From Apodospora peruviana (Eukaryota > Ascomycota > Sordariomycetes > Sordariales > Lasiosphaeriaceae): a stretch of 64,000 nucleotides of DNA. The translations under genes and the position numbers were made by a program. The DNA lies in contig JAUEDM010000005.1 in assembly GCA_033439685.1 (NCBI GenBank), positions 3,844,001 through 3,908,000 on the forward strand, in the 5' to 3' direction. Below the pieces are notes generated by a model, which was not told the DNA's origin, made no database searches, and saw nothing but the letters and a program-made list of their open reading frames with translations. This document shows positions 47,288-57,840 of the stretch, piece after piece; within the stretch, counting starts at the first letter, position 1, and each line of letters opens with the position of its first letter.

Positions 47288-49177
47288 ATTGACCCTTTAT
47301 CAATCACCGCGTCCTGTATCTCCGTCGCCGGCGCGGTATCAAAGCTGTCCAAGGAGATTACCGTCTTCATTCGGCAGTTTCGCGACGCCCACGAGGACCT
47401 CACGGCGGTAGCGGGGCAGCTCACCCAGCTGAAAATAACGCTCGACTTGCTGAGCGACGAGAACAGCAACGCCAAAGACGCTCTGCCCGACAAGCTCAGG
47501 GACCAGATCAAGTCGAGTCTCTCTGGCTGCAATGGTCTACTAAAGAAGCTGAATGATGTTTTGAACAAATATCATGGCGAGGCTGGCTCTGTGAAATGGG
47601 CGCTCTGGGGCAAGGACGAGGCCACGGGACTGGGGACGCAATTGAGCACATACACGGCAGCGTTGAGTATCGCGCTGGAAGTATCTACCCTGTGGGTTTC
47701 CTGTTCTTTTTGGCACTAAGTTTTCTGGAGGTGGTTGAATTAACATGGTTGACCAGCGCTATCACGATGAAACTCCAAAAAGGGGTCGACCAGCTTCAGT
47801 CAAGCTCATCTAGAGTTGAGCACACAACGACAGCCATTCACCAAGATACGCGCAGCATCAAGGATGACTTCGCGGGCGTATTTAAAGAGATCGAGGCCCT
47901 GCGTAACCTCGTCATCACAGACGGGCAGCACCTGGGTCCCAGTAGTCCGCGGCTTGACGTTGAATGGGTTCAGGGTTATATCGACTCCGTGTCTTCATAT
48001 GCAGAAAGCTTCTGCGGCGAAGATGACTGGGAGGGCGCGGATATTGTAACCACCTCAATCTCGCCTCGGGATCCGGCTCTTCACTCGGAGATGGTGATAC
48101 CTGCGACTCCCACCGCGTCAGGAACCCCACCGAGTGGTGCCGGACTGACCATGTTATTCGAGATTGCTACACGCGCCGGAGTATTTGTGCCGGGGCATGA
48201 TATGGTTTGTACAACTGGCAATGACTACATCGCTTTCGAAAGTGTTCCGTCCGGAAAGCAGCTGGTGGCCGGCACGATTGACAACTGCGACTTTACGCCT
48301 TTGACTGCTTCCGGACAACCTCACTTTTCGCTGGATGGACGCCTGTTTGCCTTCATCGTGAACTGCGGCGCTGCTGTGTATGTCGACAAAACTCCACGGC
48401 CGTTGGGTCTCGAGTCAGTGGGAGACAGACCCGCAGATCTACGAGATTTGATTTACAGCAGTGTCGGTTGCTTCCTTGCCAGACAATCGTGCCATATTTG
48501 TTGGTTCCAACACCGGCGAGGTGAAACTTTTCGAGCGAGGACGGGATAAGCCCAAGTTCACAGCCCGGAAATGGCGGGAAAAGGTCAAGCTGAATCCACT
48601 TCAAAGCTCATCCTTTTCCCCAACGGCCAAACGATAATGCTTATGGGTGGGAACGAGGGAAAACAGCTAGCCATCGGCAGCAGAGAAGTTAACACAACGC
48701 GATATATTCTTGGCTATGGCCTTATCAATAAGAAGCCGCTCAAGGATATGCAATATTTACTTATTGATTCTGCGAACCTCTGCTGCCGATCTCAATTCCA
48801 CATATGGGATGGAAAGCTCGTCACTTCATGGTTATTCTTCTAACCGAAAAGGACTGACGAAAGCTTCAAGCCGTGGTCAATACCGTCATTTCACTTCAAG
48901 GCTGCTGAAATAGGCCACATCAAGGTATACAATACTTCGGACGGTAACCCTGTTGTGGCCCTGCATGTTGTGCTCTCAAACAAAACAGGTGGCCGCCATG
49001 TCAGTGATGGGCCGCTGGATCTGATGTATGATGTATGGCGCTGGAAAGGCCGGCGGGAGACATTTGTTCGCGGTTTGCAAGGGTCAACTCATGGACACCA
49101 ATCGAGCCTATCTGGAGATCCGGAACTGCTCGGCAAAGGAGGTAGAGGTGGTTGACGTGCTAGGAAGGCAGTTGTAG
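47288..49177 (+). pseudogene. Broken STAND-type protein gene with fungal N-terminal domain
   Basis: Translation from 47288 gives I-D-P-L-S-I-T-A-S-C-I-S-V-A-G-A, matching the usual M-D-P-L-S start of the fungal N-terminal domain found on STAND/NLR-like proteins, but the first codon is ATT and no in-frame ATG was found upstream. Exon 1 runs to 47691; a 65 bp intron joins STL to AITMKLQKGVDQ. Frame 1 then continues to about 48445, where sequence moves to frame 2 (AVSVASLPDNRAIFVGSNTGEVKLFE, a beta-propeller-like stretch). It returns to frame 1 near 48590 and shifts again before the likely C-terminus (YLEIRNCSAKEVEVVDVLG, TAG at 49175). No NACHT P-loop is present. The lost start plus several frame breaks argue for a pseudogene. 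Confidence 0.72.
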
Positions 49178-49935
49178 TGTCCTAGCTGTTCGTCCGACTC
49201 GCAGTATTTACTTGTAAAGGTATACGGCACGGATTTGTACCAGGTTTGCGGTTATGATCTTCCTGTTATTTTGGATTCGGATCCTTGGTCGGCATGGTCG
49301 ATATATATCTTTATCTTTTGGAACTAACACAGTTCACCTCCTTGCCCGAAACATACATCAATCTTTCCAGTTAACACAGTCGATCACAAGAAGACATAAC
49401 ACGGGGCTTTCCAATCACCACCACCCCGATTCCTTACAGCCCTCCCTTATTGATGCAAGCTGTCTTATTGCCATTCCCCATAGTCTTGGCATTTAGGGGG
49501 CTTCTTCAGATCTCCACCCAGCGGCGCAGCCAAGCGAGCGATCCCCGCACTCCCGGCCCGCAGCAGCCAGCCCCGATTCAGGCTTACAGGGGTACTTCTC
49601 CAAAACGTCTCCAACCGATGTGTATGAACTATCGTCAAATTTGGAAGTGCGGGAAGACGACTCCGGAGGACAACACAGCATTTTCGCGACTTTCTGTTTG
49701 GAGAAGCGAAATTTATCGAGACGACCCGCTCGGCGCATGAACGAAGTTGGAGTTAATTAAAGAGGAGACAAGATGGAGTCGTGTTTATATTTCAAGCTTT
49801 CCCCTCCCTTCTTGGTCAATTCCATTCCCTCTTCTCTTGACGGTTAATTGATTGGATTGTATATTATTCTCACTCCTTCATTTTTGAGGTGGCTGTTCAT
49901 CCTACCTTACACCTCACCCACCCAGACGAGCCACC
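49178..49935. other. Intergenic
   Basis: The upstream region of the secreted-protein gene. A TTATATTT stretch near 49785 may be TATA-like. No coding signal is seen. Confidence 0.45.
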
Positions 49936-50832
49936 ATGAAGCTCCAAACCTCCTACCTAGCCGCCACAACGGCACTCGCCTTCCTCACCTCCTCAGCAAG
50001 CGCCGTCGGGCCCTCCATCCCGAACGGCCCACCAAAGCGCCCCGACGGCAAACCGACCAAGATGGAGAACTGGAAATGGACAGACCCTTTCACCAAAAAA
50101 TTCGACGCCGCCTGCTCGGCCGAAAAGTCCTTCCCGGCAACCGAATACCTGCTCGACGACCTCTCGGAAAAGGCGCCCAAGGGTTTGGTCCAGTACCGCG
50201 AGGCCCTGAAGAAGGTTTTCGCCGACCGCGAGTACCCCGGCAGCTGGGACGGCATCGATCCGCACGGCTACGACCGTAACCTGCTCATGATGGAGTACAG
50301 CGCCGTTCCTGTGCCCGTGAGGGAATGGATTGAGGACCAGGAACGACAGGATTCCGCGAAGGGCAAGGGGTTGTTTGCAGTGTACGAGAAGCCTGTTGGC
50401 GAAACGGAGCCGCGGCATACTGTTCAGGTTGCAGCGACGCCCAGTCCGATTCCTGCTGCCCTTAGGCCGCTGGACGAGAAGAGAGTTGTTATTTTTGCGC
50501 CTGGTGCACTGTATGAGACTTTGCCGCTTTGGGTGGCCGAGTCTGCTGAGGGGAGTGATTGCAAGGGTTAGTGTCTTCCTCTTCTGGTTGATGGTGGTGA
50601 TGGCAGAAAACTGACGAGAGATCTAGAAGCACTAAGCGATATCGCAAAATACTCGCCCAAGCCAACCGAGGGTGCCGTTGTGGCGTACCCGGTCAAGAAG
50701 ACCAAGGCGCAGAGGCGCCAGGGTAAGAGGGATATGGAGTTTACGATCAAGGCGCAGGTTGTGAAGCAGGTCCTCGAAGAGGAGGCCGCCGCTGCGGAGC
50801 CGGTTGTTGTGAATGAGAAGGAGGAGCTTTGA
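49936..50832 (+). CDS. Secreted protein of unknown function
   Basis: Two exons, 49936-50566 and 50627-50832, with a 60 bp intron, giving 278 residues. The N-terminus MKLQTSYLAATTALAFLTSSASA is a clear signal peptide with a likely cut after residue 23. The mature part is polar, with WKWTDPFTKKFDAACSAEKSF and YPGSWDGIDPHGYDRNLLMMEYS segments and only two Cys. The tail, after a basic TKAQRRQGKR patch, is Lys/Glu/Val-rich. There is no catalytic motif I can name. ATG context (GCCACCATGA) is a strong Kozak match, which suggests good expression. It may be exported to the medium or cell wall. The family is not recognised. Confidence 0.85.
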
Positions 50833-51099
50833 TTGAATAATCCAGCCATACATCTTAAAGGGAAGGGATAGAACTCAAACGCTACTGGTCATGTAAAATA
50901 TTTCTTTTGTTTAGGACTTTTCATTTCTTTATCTAATCTTCTTTGAATATATTTCTCTTCTATATACTTCGGTTCAAATCCAATGAAATCTAACTGCCAA
51001 ACTTGAACCTCCCAACTTTATTTATCCAGCTTCTCCTCGCAGGCCTGCACGTTGCCATACAGTCAACTTCCATTAGTATAATACAGTGACCGATTCTGC

Positions 51100-52162
51100 T
51101 CACATCTGATACTCCTCAGCCCAATTCGTGTCCCGCAGACCCACGACCCCCATGCGAAGGAAATCCTCATTCTGCTGAATGTGCTTCCTGATGGGCCCAT
51201 TCACGTCGGTGAGCTCATCGACATCCCACATGGCCCAAACGAACCGGCCGTGTAGGAACCCCGCCTCCTTGGAGGCCGTCCAGACGGCAAACTGGCCCGG
51301 GAGATCCTCTATTGTTGAGTTAGTAACCTGTGCAACCCGTTCCGGAGGAAATGATCTGAAGGGACGTACCGTGATCAAACTGAGGTCTCGCCTCCTCAGG
51401 CGCCTCGGCCCACGCCTCATTCATGATGACACCGGGGTGGAAGTTGACGATCTGCATCTGGTCTGCCGAGACCTCCTCAGCGAGTTTCTGCAGCAGCAGC
51501 GTGCCGGCAGCCTTGGTCAGGGCGTAGGCGGGGAAGGACTGCACAATCGGGTTGAGTGGCATGTGGATGGCCTGGGACGAGACTTGGACGAGGAACTATT
51601 ACCGAAAATATTAGTCTCATCACTCCCAGCAGATCAGTAGGGGTGTTACCTTTTGCCGTCCAGCAGCTAACTCCTGCTTGTAGAACCGGTCCACCATGAA
51701 CAACTGCCCCTTCACGTTGGCCTCAAACTGAGACCAAAGCTCTTCAGGTCCGAGGTCAAAGACGGGACGCATGGGGCTCATCTTGGCGGCGTTGTTGATG
51801 AGCACGTCGACGGCCACACCTTCAGCGGCAAGCTCGTCCCACAGCTTCGCCACGTCGGCGGGCGAAGCGATGTCGCATGCGCGAGAAACGAATTCTGTGG
51901 GGGAGCCGGCGTCCCCGGCGACCTGTTTGAGCTCCGCGACCGTTTTCTCCAGGGTCTCGAGGCCGCGGGCGACCATGATGATCTTGGCGGCGGAGGCGAG
52001 GGCAAAGTTTTTGGCGACTGCCTTACCGATGCCCTTTGACGCTCCCGTCACGAGGACGGTCCTGCCTGCTTGGCTCAGCTCGGGGCGAGTGGGATAGATA
52101 CGAGGGTAGGGTTCATTGTGGGAGGTTTTGGTGAAGTTGCTTTGCGTTTGGGAGCGAGGCAT
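51100..52162 (-). CDS. Short-chain dehydrogenase/reductase
   Basis: Three exons: 52162-51650, 51595-51370 and 51308-51100, giving 315 residues. TGASKGIG at residues 39-46 binds the dinucleotide, NNAA follows at about 115-118, VQVSS supplies the Ser, and YALTK (Tyr195, Lys199) is the catalytic pair. Junctions: GRQK|FLVQVSS and QFDH|EDLPGQFAVW. The N-terminal extension of about 30 residues is polar and has no signal peptide. Classical SDRs of this length oxidise or reduce alcohols and ketones with NAD(P)(H). The C-terminal region FLHGRFVWAMWDVDEL is seen in fungal SDRs of secondary metabolism or xenobiotic handling, but no substrate can be named. Confidence 0.92.
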
Positions 52163-52944
52163 GGTGATGAAGTGATTTGGCCGTTGGAGTGAAGAGTGTT
52201 GGCTTTTGGTATCGTGAGAGGATCAGAGAAGTGGGATGTAATGCTTTGTGTGTCTGTTTGAGTTGGTGAGGAGATATTCGAACAGCCAGAGAGAGGGAAA
52301 CATGGCGACTTTATATCTCGAGCGTCGACGATGGGTCTCTCTATAATTAGGGGCCTGTCTGTCCAACTCCACAAGTCGTTGACCGGTCCTGACAAATCGT
52401 GGGTCGTATTTCAAAGACAAAGTTCGTCTTGTGGGTATCTGAGTTTTTTACACGTAGGTTGTGTTTTGCCGGCCCAATTTCCATCGATAGTCTGATGATA
52501 TCCTGTTCTGTTGGAGGAATACATCCCGGACGAGGCCGGTAGAGCGGGCCCGGCTGCGGGAGCGGCGTGGGGCCGCAGCGGGAGCTAACCTGAAGCAGAT
52601 AGCGTCCGCAGGCAGTAAGTCTGTTACGCCCTGCCTCCCTATTGGCCCGGAGATAGGCTATCAGCCACTACGCAACTTCACTCAAACATGAAGGAGCTGT
52701 CGGAGACACGAGATGACAAATGCGGTTAATACCAGTACGCTTTGTAACACCAGATGCATCCGTCCGCGTATTCCGTAAGTGCTAGCGGGTAAGAACAATA
52801 ACCTAGCCACAATTCGACAGTAGACTCCTGGTGTTCTAACGGCCCAAGTCCCGCGCGAGAAACAAACGACCCATCCGCCATCCAACTTCTCCGCGTCCAA
52901 CTACACCGCCAGACTGAAACCATAAACCTATTATTCTAGACATC
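52163..52944. other. Divergent region between SDR and zinc-cluster gene
   Basis: A shared 0.8 kb upstream region of two divergent genes, a layout in which the regulator could control its neighbour. I found no clear paired CGG site by eye. No gene is seen. Confidence 0.45.
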
Positions 52945-54312
52945 ATGGAACCAAGAACAGCATGCAATATATGTGCCAGAGCCAAGAGAAAATGCGGCAG
53001 ACAGACCCCCGCCTGCGCGCGGTGCGGCGAAAGGGGGCTCACTTGCACCTATCCCTCTCCCAGGCCGACCAACTTTGTCCTACTAGACTCTGATTTCCCT
53101 CCATCACAGCCAAGAGCAATAGCGACACCAGCTAGTTCAGCAACTATAGATTACCTCTCAAACTCGCCGCCGGCGGCTCCAACGGCCACCGATATCGCCA
53201 TGACCACGCCCACAGCTCCCCTATCAATGAAACTTGTCACCACAGCAGGCCGGAACCACCTCGCCCTAATCTCCCCTGACAAGCAACAGAAATGTCCTCT
53301 GATACAGCCAGACCCAACCTCTTCAAAATGGTTCCTCTCCCCAGACACCTGGAAGGTCGACCACCCGCCGTTCAGGGTAGCCGCGACCTTCCCAACAGCC
53401 ATGCTCAAGCGCTACGCCGACCGCATCCAGCGCTGGCTGGCGCGGTGGGTGCGAGAGGGCAGCTGCCCATTCATACACGCCACCTTGTATCGGTATCGCT
53501 TCCCGCGCTGCGCCCAGCTCGCCTACACCACTTTATCAGCGTACCTCGACCGCACCGACGCGAACACTGACCTTGTCCTGCGGATCGTCGAGGACAGGGT
53601 GAACGAGCTGCTTCTAACCGAAACCGACCACTGCCTAGAAGAAGCTACTAGCACTGCGCCATCATTAGATGTTGATGTTGATATGATGACAAGCTGCTCT
53701 CATCCTACCCCTACCACCGCCACCTCCACAGAAAATCAAGTCCTCGACCCATTGGAACAGTTGGCGAGGGTGCACGCCCTGATGGTCTACCAATCCATCG
53801 CCCTCTACGACGGCGACATCCGCGCGCGCCATTTGGCTGAAGGCCGGATCCACATCCTCAATCGGTGGGTGGCCGAGATGCTCGGTTCCGCTAGCACGAG
53901 CAGCGCTTTTAGCAACTACAACTCGTCAAACGGAGCACCAGCAGACCCTCTCCAGCCATCAGGAAGAACAGGGAGCACGGTAGAAACAGTCTGGCATACC
54001 TGGATCCTGGCAGAAAGCATCCGCCGCACGTGGTTGGTGAGTACCGGCCTGCAGACTGTGTACCTAATGATGCAGCAGACGTGGTCGCCGTGTCCGGGCG
54101 GGGTCATGCTCACCGCGAAACAAGGGGTCTGGGACGCTGGCAGCTCATTCGCGTGGCAGAAGATGTGTTTGAATGGAAATATCGGGTTCATGCAGCGGTT
54201 CGAGATGGAGAGGTTCTTTACTGAGGCAAGACCGGGGGATGTGGATGAGTTTTGCCAGGGGGCAATGGAGAGTGCATTTGGGATGGAGAGGATGGAGCGG
54301 TGGGTTGGGTAA
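52945..54312 (+). CDS. Zn(II)2Cys6 transcription factor
   Basis: A single exon of 455 residues. The binuclear zinc cluster is at the extreme N-terminus: Cys7, Cys10, Cys17, Cys24, Cys27 and Cys34, with ARAKRKC between the second and third Cys, then CTYPSPRP. The middle contains a degenerate regulatory region with LKRYADRIQRWLARWV and an HALMVYQSIALYDGDIRARHLAEGRIHILNRW segment, as in many fungal cluster regulators that lack a full fungal_trans domain. It should bind CGG-type sites in the nucleus. It is divergent from the SDR gene. Length is within the family range and nothing is missing. Confidence 0.9.
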   Translation: MEPRTACNICARAKRKCGRQTPACARCGERGLTCTYPSPRPTNFVLLDSDFPPSQPRAIATPASSATIDYLSNSPPAAPTATDIAMTTPTAPLSMKLVTTAGRNHLALISPDKQQKCPLIQPDPTSSKWFLSPDTWKVDHPPFRVAATFPTAMLKRYADRIQRWLARWVREGSCPFIHATLYRYRFPRCAQLAYTTLSAYLDRTDANTDLVLRIVEDRVNELLLTETDHCLEEATSTAPSLDVDVDMMTSCSHPTPTTATSTENQVLDPLEQLARVHALMVYQSIALYDGDIRARHLAEGRIHILNRWVAEMLGSASTSSAFSNYNSSNGAPADPLQPSGRTGSTVETVWHTWILAESIRRTWLVSTGLQTVYLMMQQTWSPCPGGVMLTAKQGVWDAGSSFAWQKMCLNGNIGFMQRFEMERFFTEARPGDVDEFCQGAMESAFGMERMERWVG

Positions 54313-54553
54313 AATAGTACACAAGTAACAACGGCAACTAGAATTTGTGAAAGGCGCATTCGGTTATATAGATAGAACATCTTTGTTGACATTTATTGCG
54401 ATGATGTATGTAATCAGGGGCTTTCCATTAAAAAGGCAATGACTTTGGGTACCAGTGTCAAAGTTACCCATATCTCACTGAGGATAGAGGTGATCCCCAT
54501 CTAACGATCAACCCTTAAGGACATTACATTACTCCACAAAACTAGGTACACAC

Positions 54554-55561
54554 TCATATCCCCCGGACCTTCTCTCCCACCCTCACAACCCCCTTCCCGG
54601 TCTTTCCGTACGAGCGCAGCCAGTAGATGCGCAGCGCCGTCATCACCACCATCAGCGCCCACCGATCACCGAGCTCGCCGGTCCGCCCGGCGCCCTTGAG
54701 CTCCAGCGAGAACAGGCGGTTCCAGGACCAGGCGGTGGTCAACACCAGCTCGGCGAGGATCTGACCTTGGTCGTTGGGCAAGTCGTCTGCGGCCATTGAG
54801 GACGACGACGACGGCGCCGACTCGCTCCTCCTGCTACTAGTAGCCGTTCGAAGCGACCCGGGGCAACGTAGCAAGACGAAACGAGTGCCTTTTGTTGTTG
54901 TATCTGTGCCAACAGCAGCAGCAGCAGAGGCGCTACTACTACTACCTCCGCTGTCTTGAGCCGCTGCCGCCGGGGGAGCCTTCTTGCTCCTGCCCAGGCC
55001 GCTGGCATCCACCCACTCGAAGTCCTCGCGCTCCCGCATTTTCACCCCGACCTCGATGGCGAAGCGGAACGTCACGAGGCGAGTACTACTACAACTTTCG
55101 ATTCCACTGCAGGTTATACTGGTTGTGGACGCGCGCAGCACCTCGGTGACAAGGTCACGCGTCGGGTTCTTAGCCTCGAGGTCGACGGGCGGCAGCTGAA
55201 TGACGCTCTCAAGACTAAAAGTTGAGACCAGTACCGGCCGGCGCGCGTCGTCGCCCGCGGCGGCCAGGATCGGCGCCTTGGCCGTGGCGCCGTTGCGCAG
55301 GTACAAGCCCGGCCGGAACTGCAGCGGCCCGCGCGGCGTGTAGCCGTAGTGGATGTCGACGATGTAGAGCAGCTGATCGGCTTTGCTGGTGCCGCCACCG
55401 CCGCCGCAGAGGCGGAGGGTCCTCAGCGGCGCCGTCAGCCCGGAGTAGTCGGTGTAGAGAGCCATGAGAGGAGGAAACGGGGTGTAGCCGTAGAAGGCGA
55501 CGGTTTCTTTTCGGAGCGGTGGCTGGTAGTCTGGCTCCTCTGGGGTGGTGTGTTCGTCCAT
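54554..55561 (-). CDS. Uncharacterised protein with low-complexity linker
   Basis: A single exon of 335 residues from Met 55561 (MDEHTTPEEPDYQPPL); the frame is open upstream to 55762, but that part is unlike a conserved N-terminus. It has a structured-looking N-terminal half (LRTLRLCGGGG, LLYIVDIHYGYTPRGPLQFRPGLYLRNGATAKAPILAAAGD), then Ser/Ala-rich low complexity, then RFVLLRCPGS and a C-terminal WSWNRLFSLELKGAG...WALMVVMTALRIYWLRS. The order (ligand-like beta strands ending in a hydrophobic helix) recalls tubby/scramblase-like fungal proteins, but this is only an impression. There is no signal peptide. Codon use is regular and the frame uninterrupted, so it is probably real. Confidence 0.7.
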   Translation of the reverse strand: MDEHTTPEEPDYQPPLRKETVAFYGYTPFPPLMALYTDYSGLTAPLRTLRLCGGGGGTSKADQLLYIVDIHYGYTPRGPLQFRPGLYLRNGATAKAPILAAAGDDARRPVLVSTFSLESVIQLPPVDLEAKNPTRDLVTEVLRASTTSITCSGIESCSSTRLVTFRFAIEVGVKMREREDFEWVDASGLGRSKKAPPAAAAQDSGGSSSSASAAAAVGTDTTTKGTRFVLLRCPGSLRTATSSRRSESAPSSSSSMAADDLPNDQGQILAELVLTTAWSWNRLFSLELKGAGRTGELGDRWALMVVMTALRIYWLRSYGKTGKGVVRVGEKVRGI

Positions 55562-56488
55562 GGCGGTTGAGCAGACTAGACTGGAGTGTGCTGATGATTG
55601 TGAGAGAATAGGGGACCCACGCCGATGGATTTGTGTATTGCCCCTGGCGCATCCAGTTCTGATGGAAGGAAGGACAAGGACAAGGAAGGAAGCGAAAAGG
55701 GCTGGATTAATGGAAAAAACAGTGACCTGATGTGCGCATGGAACACTATAAGGTTGCTGCATCCTGTGTTAGTACTCTGTGCATGCCCTACAGTAAAGGC
55801 ACCGCGTTATCTTGTCGGGTTATTTAGGGTTGTTGGTTGACAGAGATGAAGAGGCATTAATTACACTACTAGGTACTTGCAGGATGTCACGCCACCGGGA
55901 TATGTAGGGTAGTAAGCGCAAGACTGTGCCTCCTTTGTACGTACAGAAAAAAAGACATGTCACATAAGCACGAATGGAGAGTTGGGGCATGTGGGTAACT
56001 GGGGGGGCATGCCGTTGTAGTACAGTTCCCAACGAGAAGAAATAGTAGAATTTAGCCGGGCCCGTACGGCAAAGAACTTCATAGCATAGTAAGTTTTTCC
56101 TTTCTTTCCAAGGGGCTGACAGCTCAGATAACTTGAGCAATAGAGAAGAGGTATTTGGTTCTAAATCTGGATCTGGACTAGTCGAAAGCAGACATCGGCG
56201 AAGGCAGATGCTGAGGTACTGCGCAGCTGGGCCCAGGGGGGGACTCAAGGCAGACAGAGAGACCCATCCATGGGTGGAAGCTGCCGCGGTAATTATTATG
56301 TTCGGTCCCCTCTTCCCAGACTCAGAGTCCTCGACACCCGACGACGATAATGGCTACAAGGTTCTGATTACTGCTGGACGGTCACCTACCTAAGGTACAC
56401 ACACTCCTCCAAGCAAGTATAAGTATCCTACAGAAAATGAAAACGTACACCAAGAAATCAAGAAAAAGAAATGAGAACATAGTCACTT

Positions 56489-56517
<29 letters not shown>
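55562..56517. other. Intergenic, about 0.95 kb
   Basis: Upstream of both flanking loci. It ends in an (AC)13 microsatellite at 56489-56514, three bases before the ATG of the acyltransferase relic. No gene is seen. Confidence 0.5.
56489..56514. repeat. (AC)13 microsatellite
   Basis: Thirteen AC units directly before AAA-ATG at 56518, in what would be the 5' UTR of the acyltransferase relic. Confidence 0.9.
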
Positions 56518-56520
<3 letters not shown>

Positions 56521-57840
56521 CCCTCTCTCACGTCCATCCCGTCCGTCTCGTCCTCCCATCCCTCCCACCCGTTGCTGGTCTTCGCCCTCAGCATCGTCTT
56601 TTTCTCCCTCACCATCCAAAAGCGCCCCGGGAGCGGCGCATCGCGGAGCCCTCACGACACTGCACCTCGCCAGCGTCGGCCGAAGCGCTCAGTCTCCCCA
56701 GCACAATCCTAGTGCCCTTTAACCACGTGCTAGCGCCTGCGGGCCTGATCATCACCATGCACACGGCCGCGGTCCTCATATTTGACAAGCAAACGCTGAG
56801 TTTACGCCGCGAGTGGCGGTGTTGGTGAGACTTGGTGGGCTTGGCTTCGTGCCGTCTACCGTGTCTGGGGCAACCCTCGCCGGCGCCGTCTTATGACCAG
56901 CAGTATCGCCCAGAACGGCGGGGTGCCATCGTCGCCTTCGTCATCGCCTGGGGCCTGAAGTCGTCGTAGTACCCCTGCCACTACAGCTCCTACGGCTGCT
57001 GCTGCTGCTGCTGCTACCCCTACTGCTATTAGCAGCAGCAGCAGCGAGAACACCGCGAGATTCGCGCTCACTCGATGCGCGCACGCCGCAGCTCTGCTCG
57101 GCGCCCGGTACGCAGCACACTACCTGGCTAGCTATTACCTACTGGTCAAGATGCTGCGACCGAGCGCGGCGGACTTCAGTCCAGACAGCCAGGGACTACT
57201 CCCGCTGACCGCGCGGGACCTGGGCTTGCGGGCATACGTCGCCGGGGCGTGGTTGGTGGACACGTCCGTGCTGCTGGCGGAGGTGCACGACATATTCAGC
57301 GCGGTGTTTGTGTGGGCGCTGGCGTGGGACGCGGCCGCGGAGTGGATGGGGCCGCCGCCGCTGTTTGGGCGCATCAGGGAGGCCAGGTCGGTGCGCTGGT
57401 TCTGGGGCGTCTTCTGGTACCGGCTGCACGTGGCTGTGTTTGACGCGTACATGCCGGCGGTGCTGCGGCGGCGCGTCGCCTCCCCGCGGGACAGCAGTAC
57501 GAGGAGAAGCACCATGGTAGTCGGCGCCGCGCTGCTGCGCACGCTGTGGATGTTTGCCATGTCGGCGGTACTCCACATGGCCGCCAGCTGGGTCGTCGTG
57601 GGGACGCTTAACGCAAAGGGGGAGCTATTCTTCTTTCTGGGCAACTACGTCGTATGTGTCGTGGAGACGGTCAACCTCGTTGGTTCTCCAGTACGCAGCC
57701 CGTCTGGTTTTGGGCCAAGATTCCCCTGTGGCCCGGGCCGTTGGCTCAAAGTAGTAGTACTAATATACGAAGCAATTAGGGGTGGTCCAACGCGAGCTCT
57801 AACCGACGCGGAACCATGTCTAACTCTTGATACGTATTGA
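56518..57840 (+). pseudogene. Broken wax-synthase-like membrane O-acyltransferase
   Basis: 56518 opens with MPSLTSIPSV and a membrane segment (HPLLVFALSIVFFSL), then the sense sequence moves to another frame (STILVPFNHVLAPAGLIITM, about 56700-56825) and back (WLRAVYRVWGNPRRRRL, about 56833-56900). That frame meets a TGA at 56956-56958 but continues in frame into FALTRCAHAAALLGARYAAHYLASYYLLVK and then ARSVRWFWGVFWYRLHVAVFDAYMP and LWMFAMSAVLHMAASWVVVG, the wax-synthase/MBOAT_2 core with its His (VLHM). The C-terminus also drifts between frames near 57690-57740. Relatives acylate alcohols, including secondary metabolites, in ER membranes. Two frame breaks plus an in-frame stop make a working product unlikely; a GCT/GCA trinucleotide tract at about 56990-57050 follows the stop. 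Confidence 0.7.

Noticed and set aside
50960..50985. GGTTCAAATCC, a B-box-like sequence
   Set aside because: Only two base pairs would form in the T-stem and no A-box or acceptor stem is found upstream; it lies in a 3' flank.
54513..55225. Plus-strand frames opposite the 335-residue gene
   Set aside because: They are out of frame with any motif and mirror the Ser/Ala low-complexity linker.
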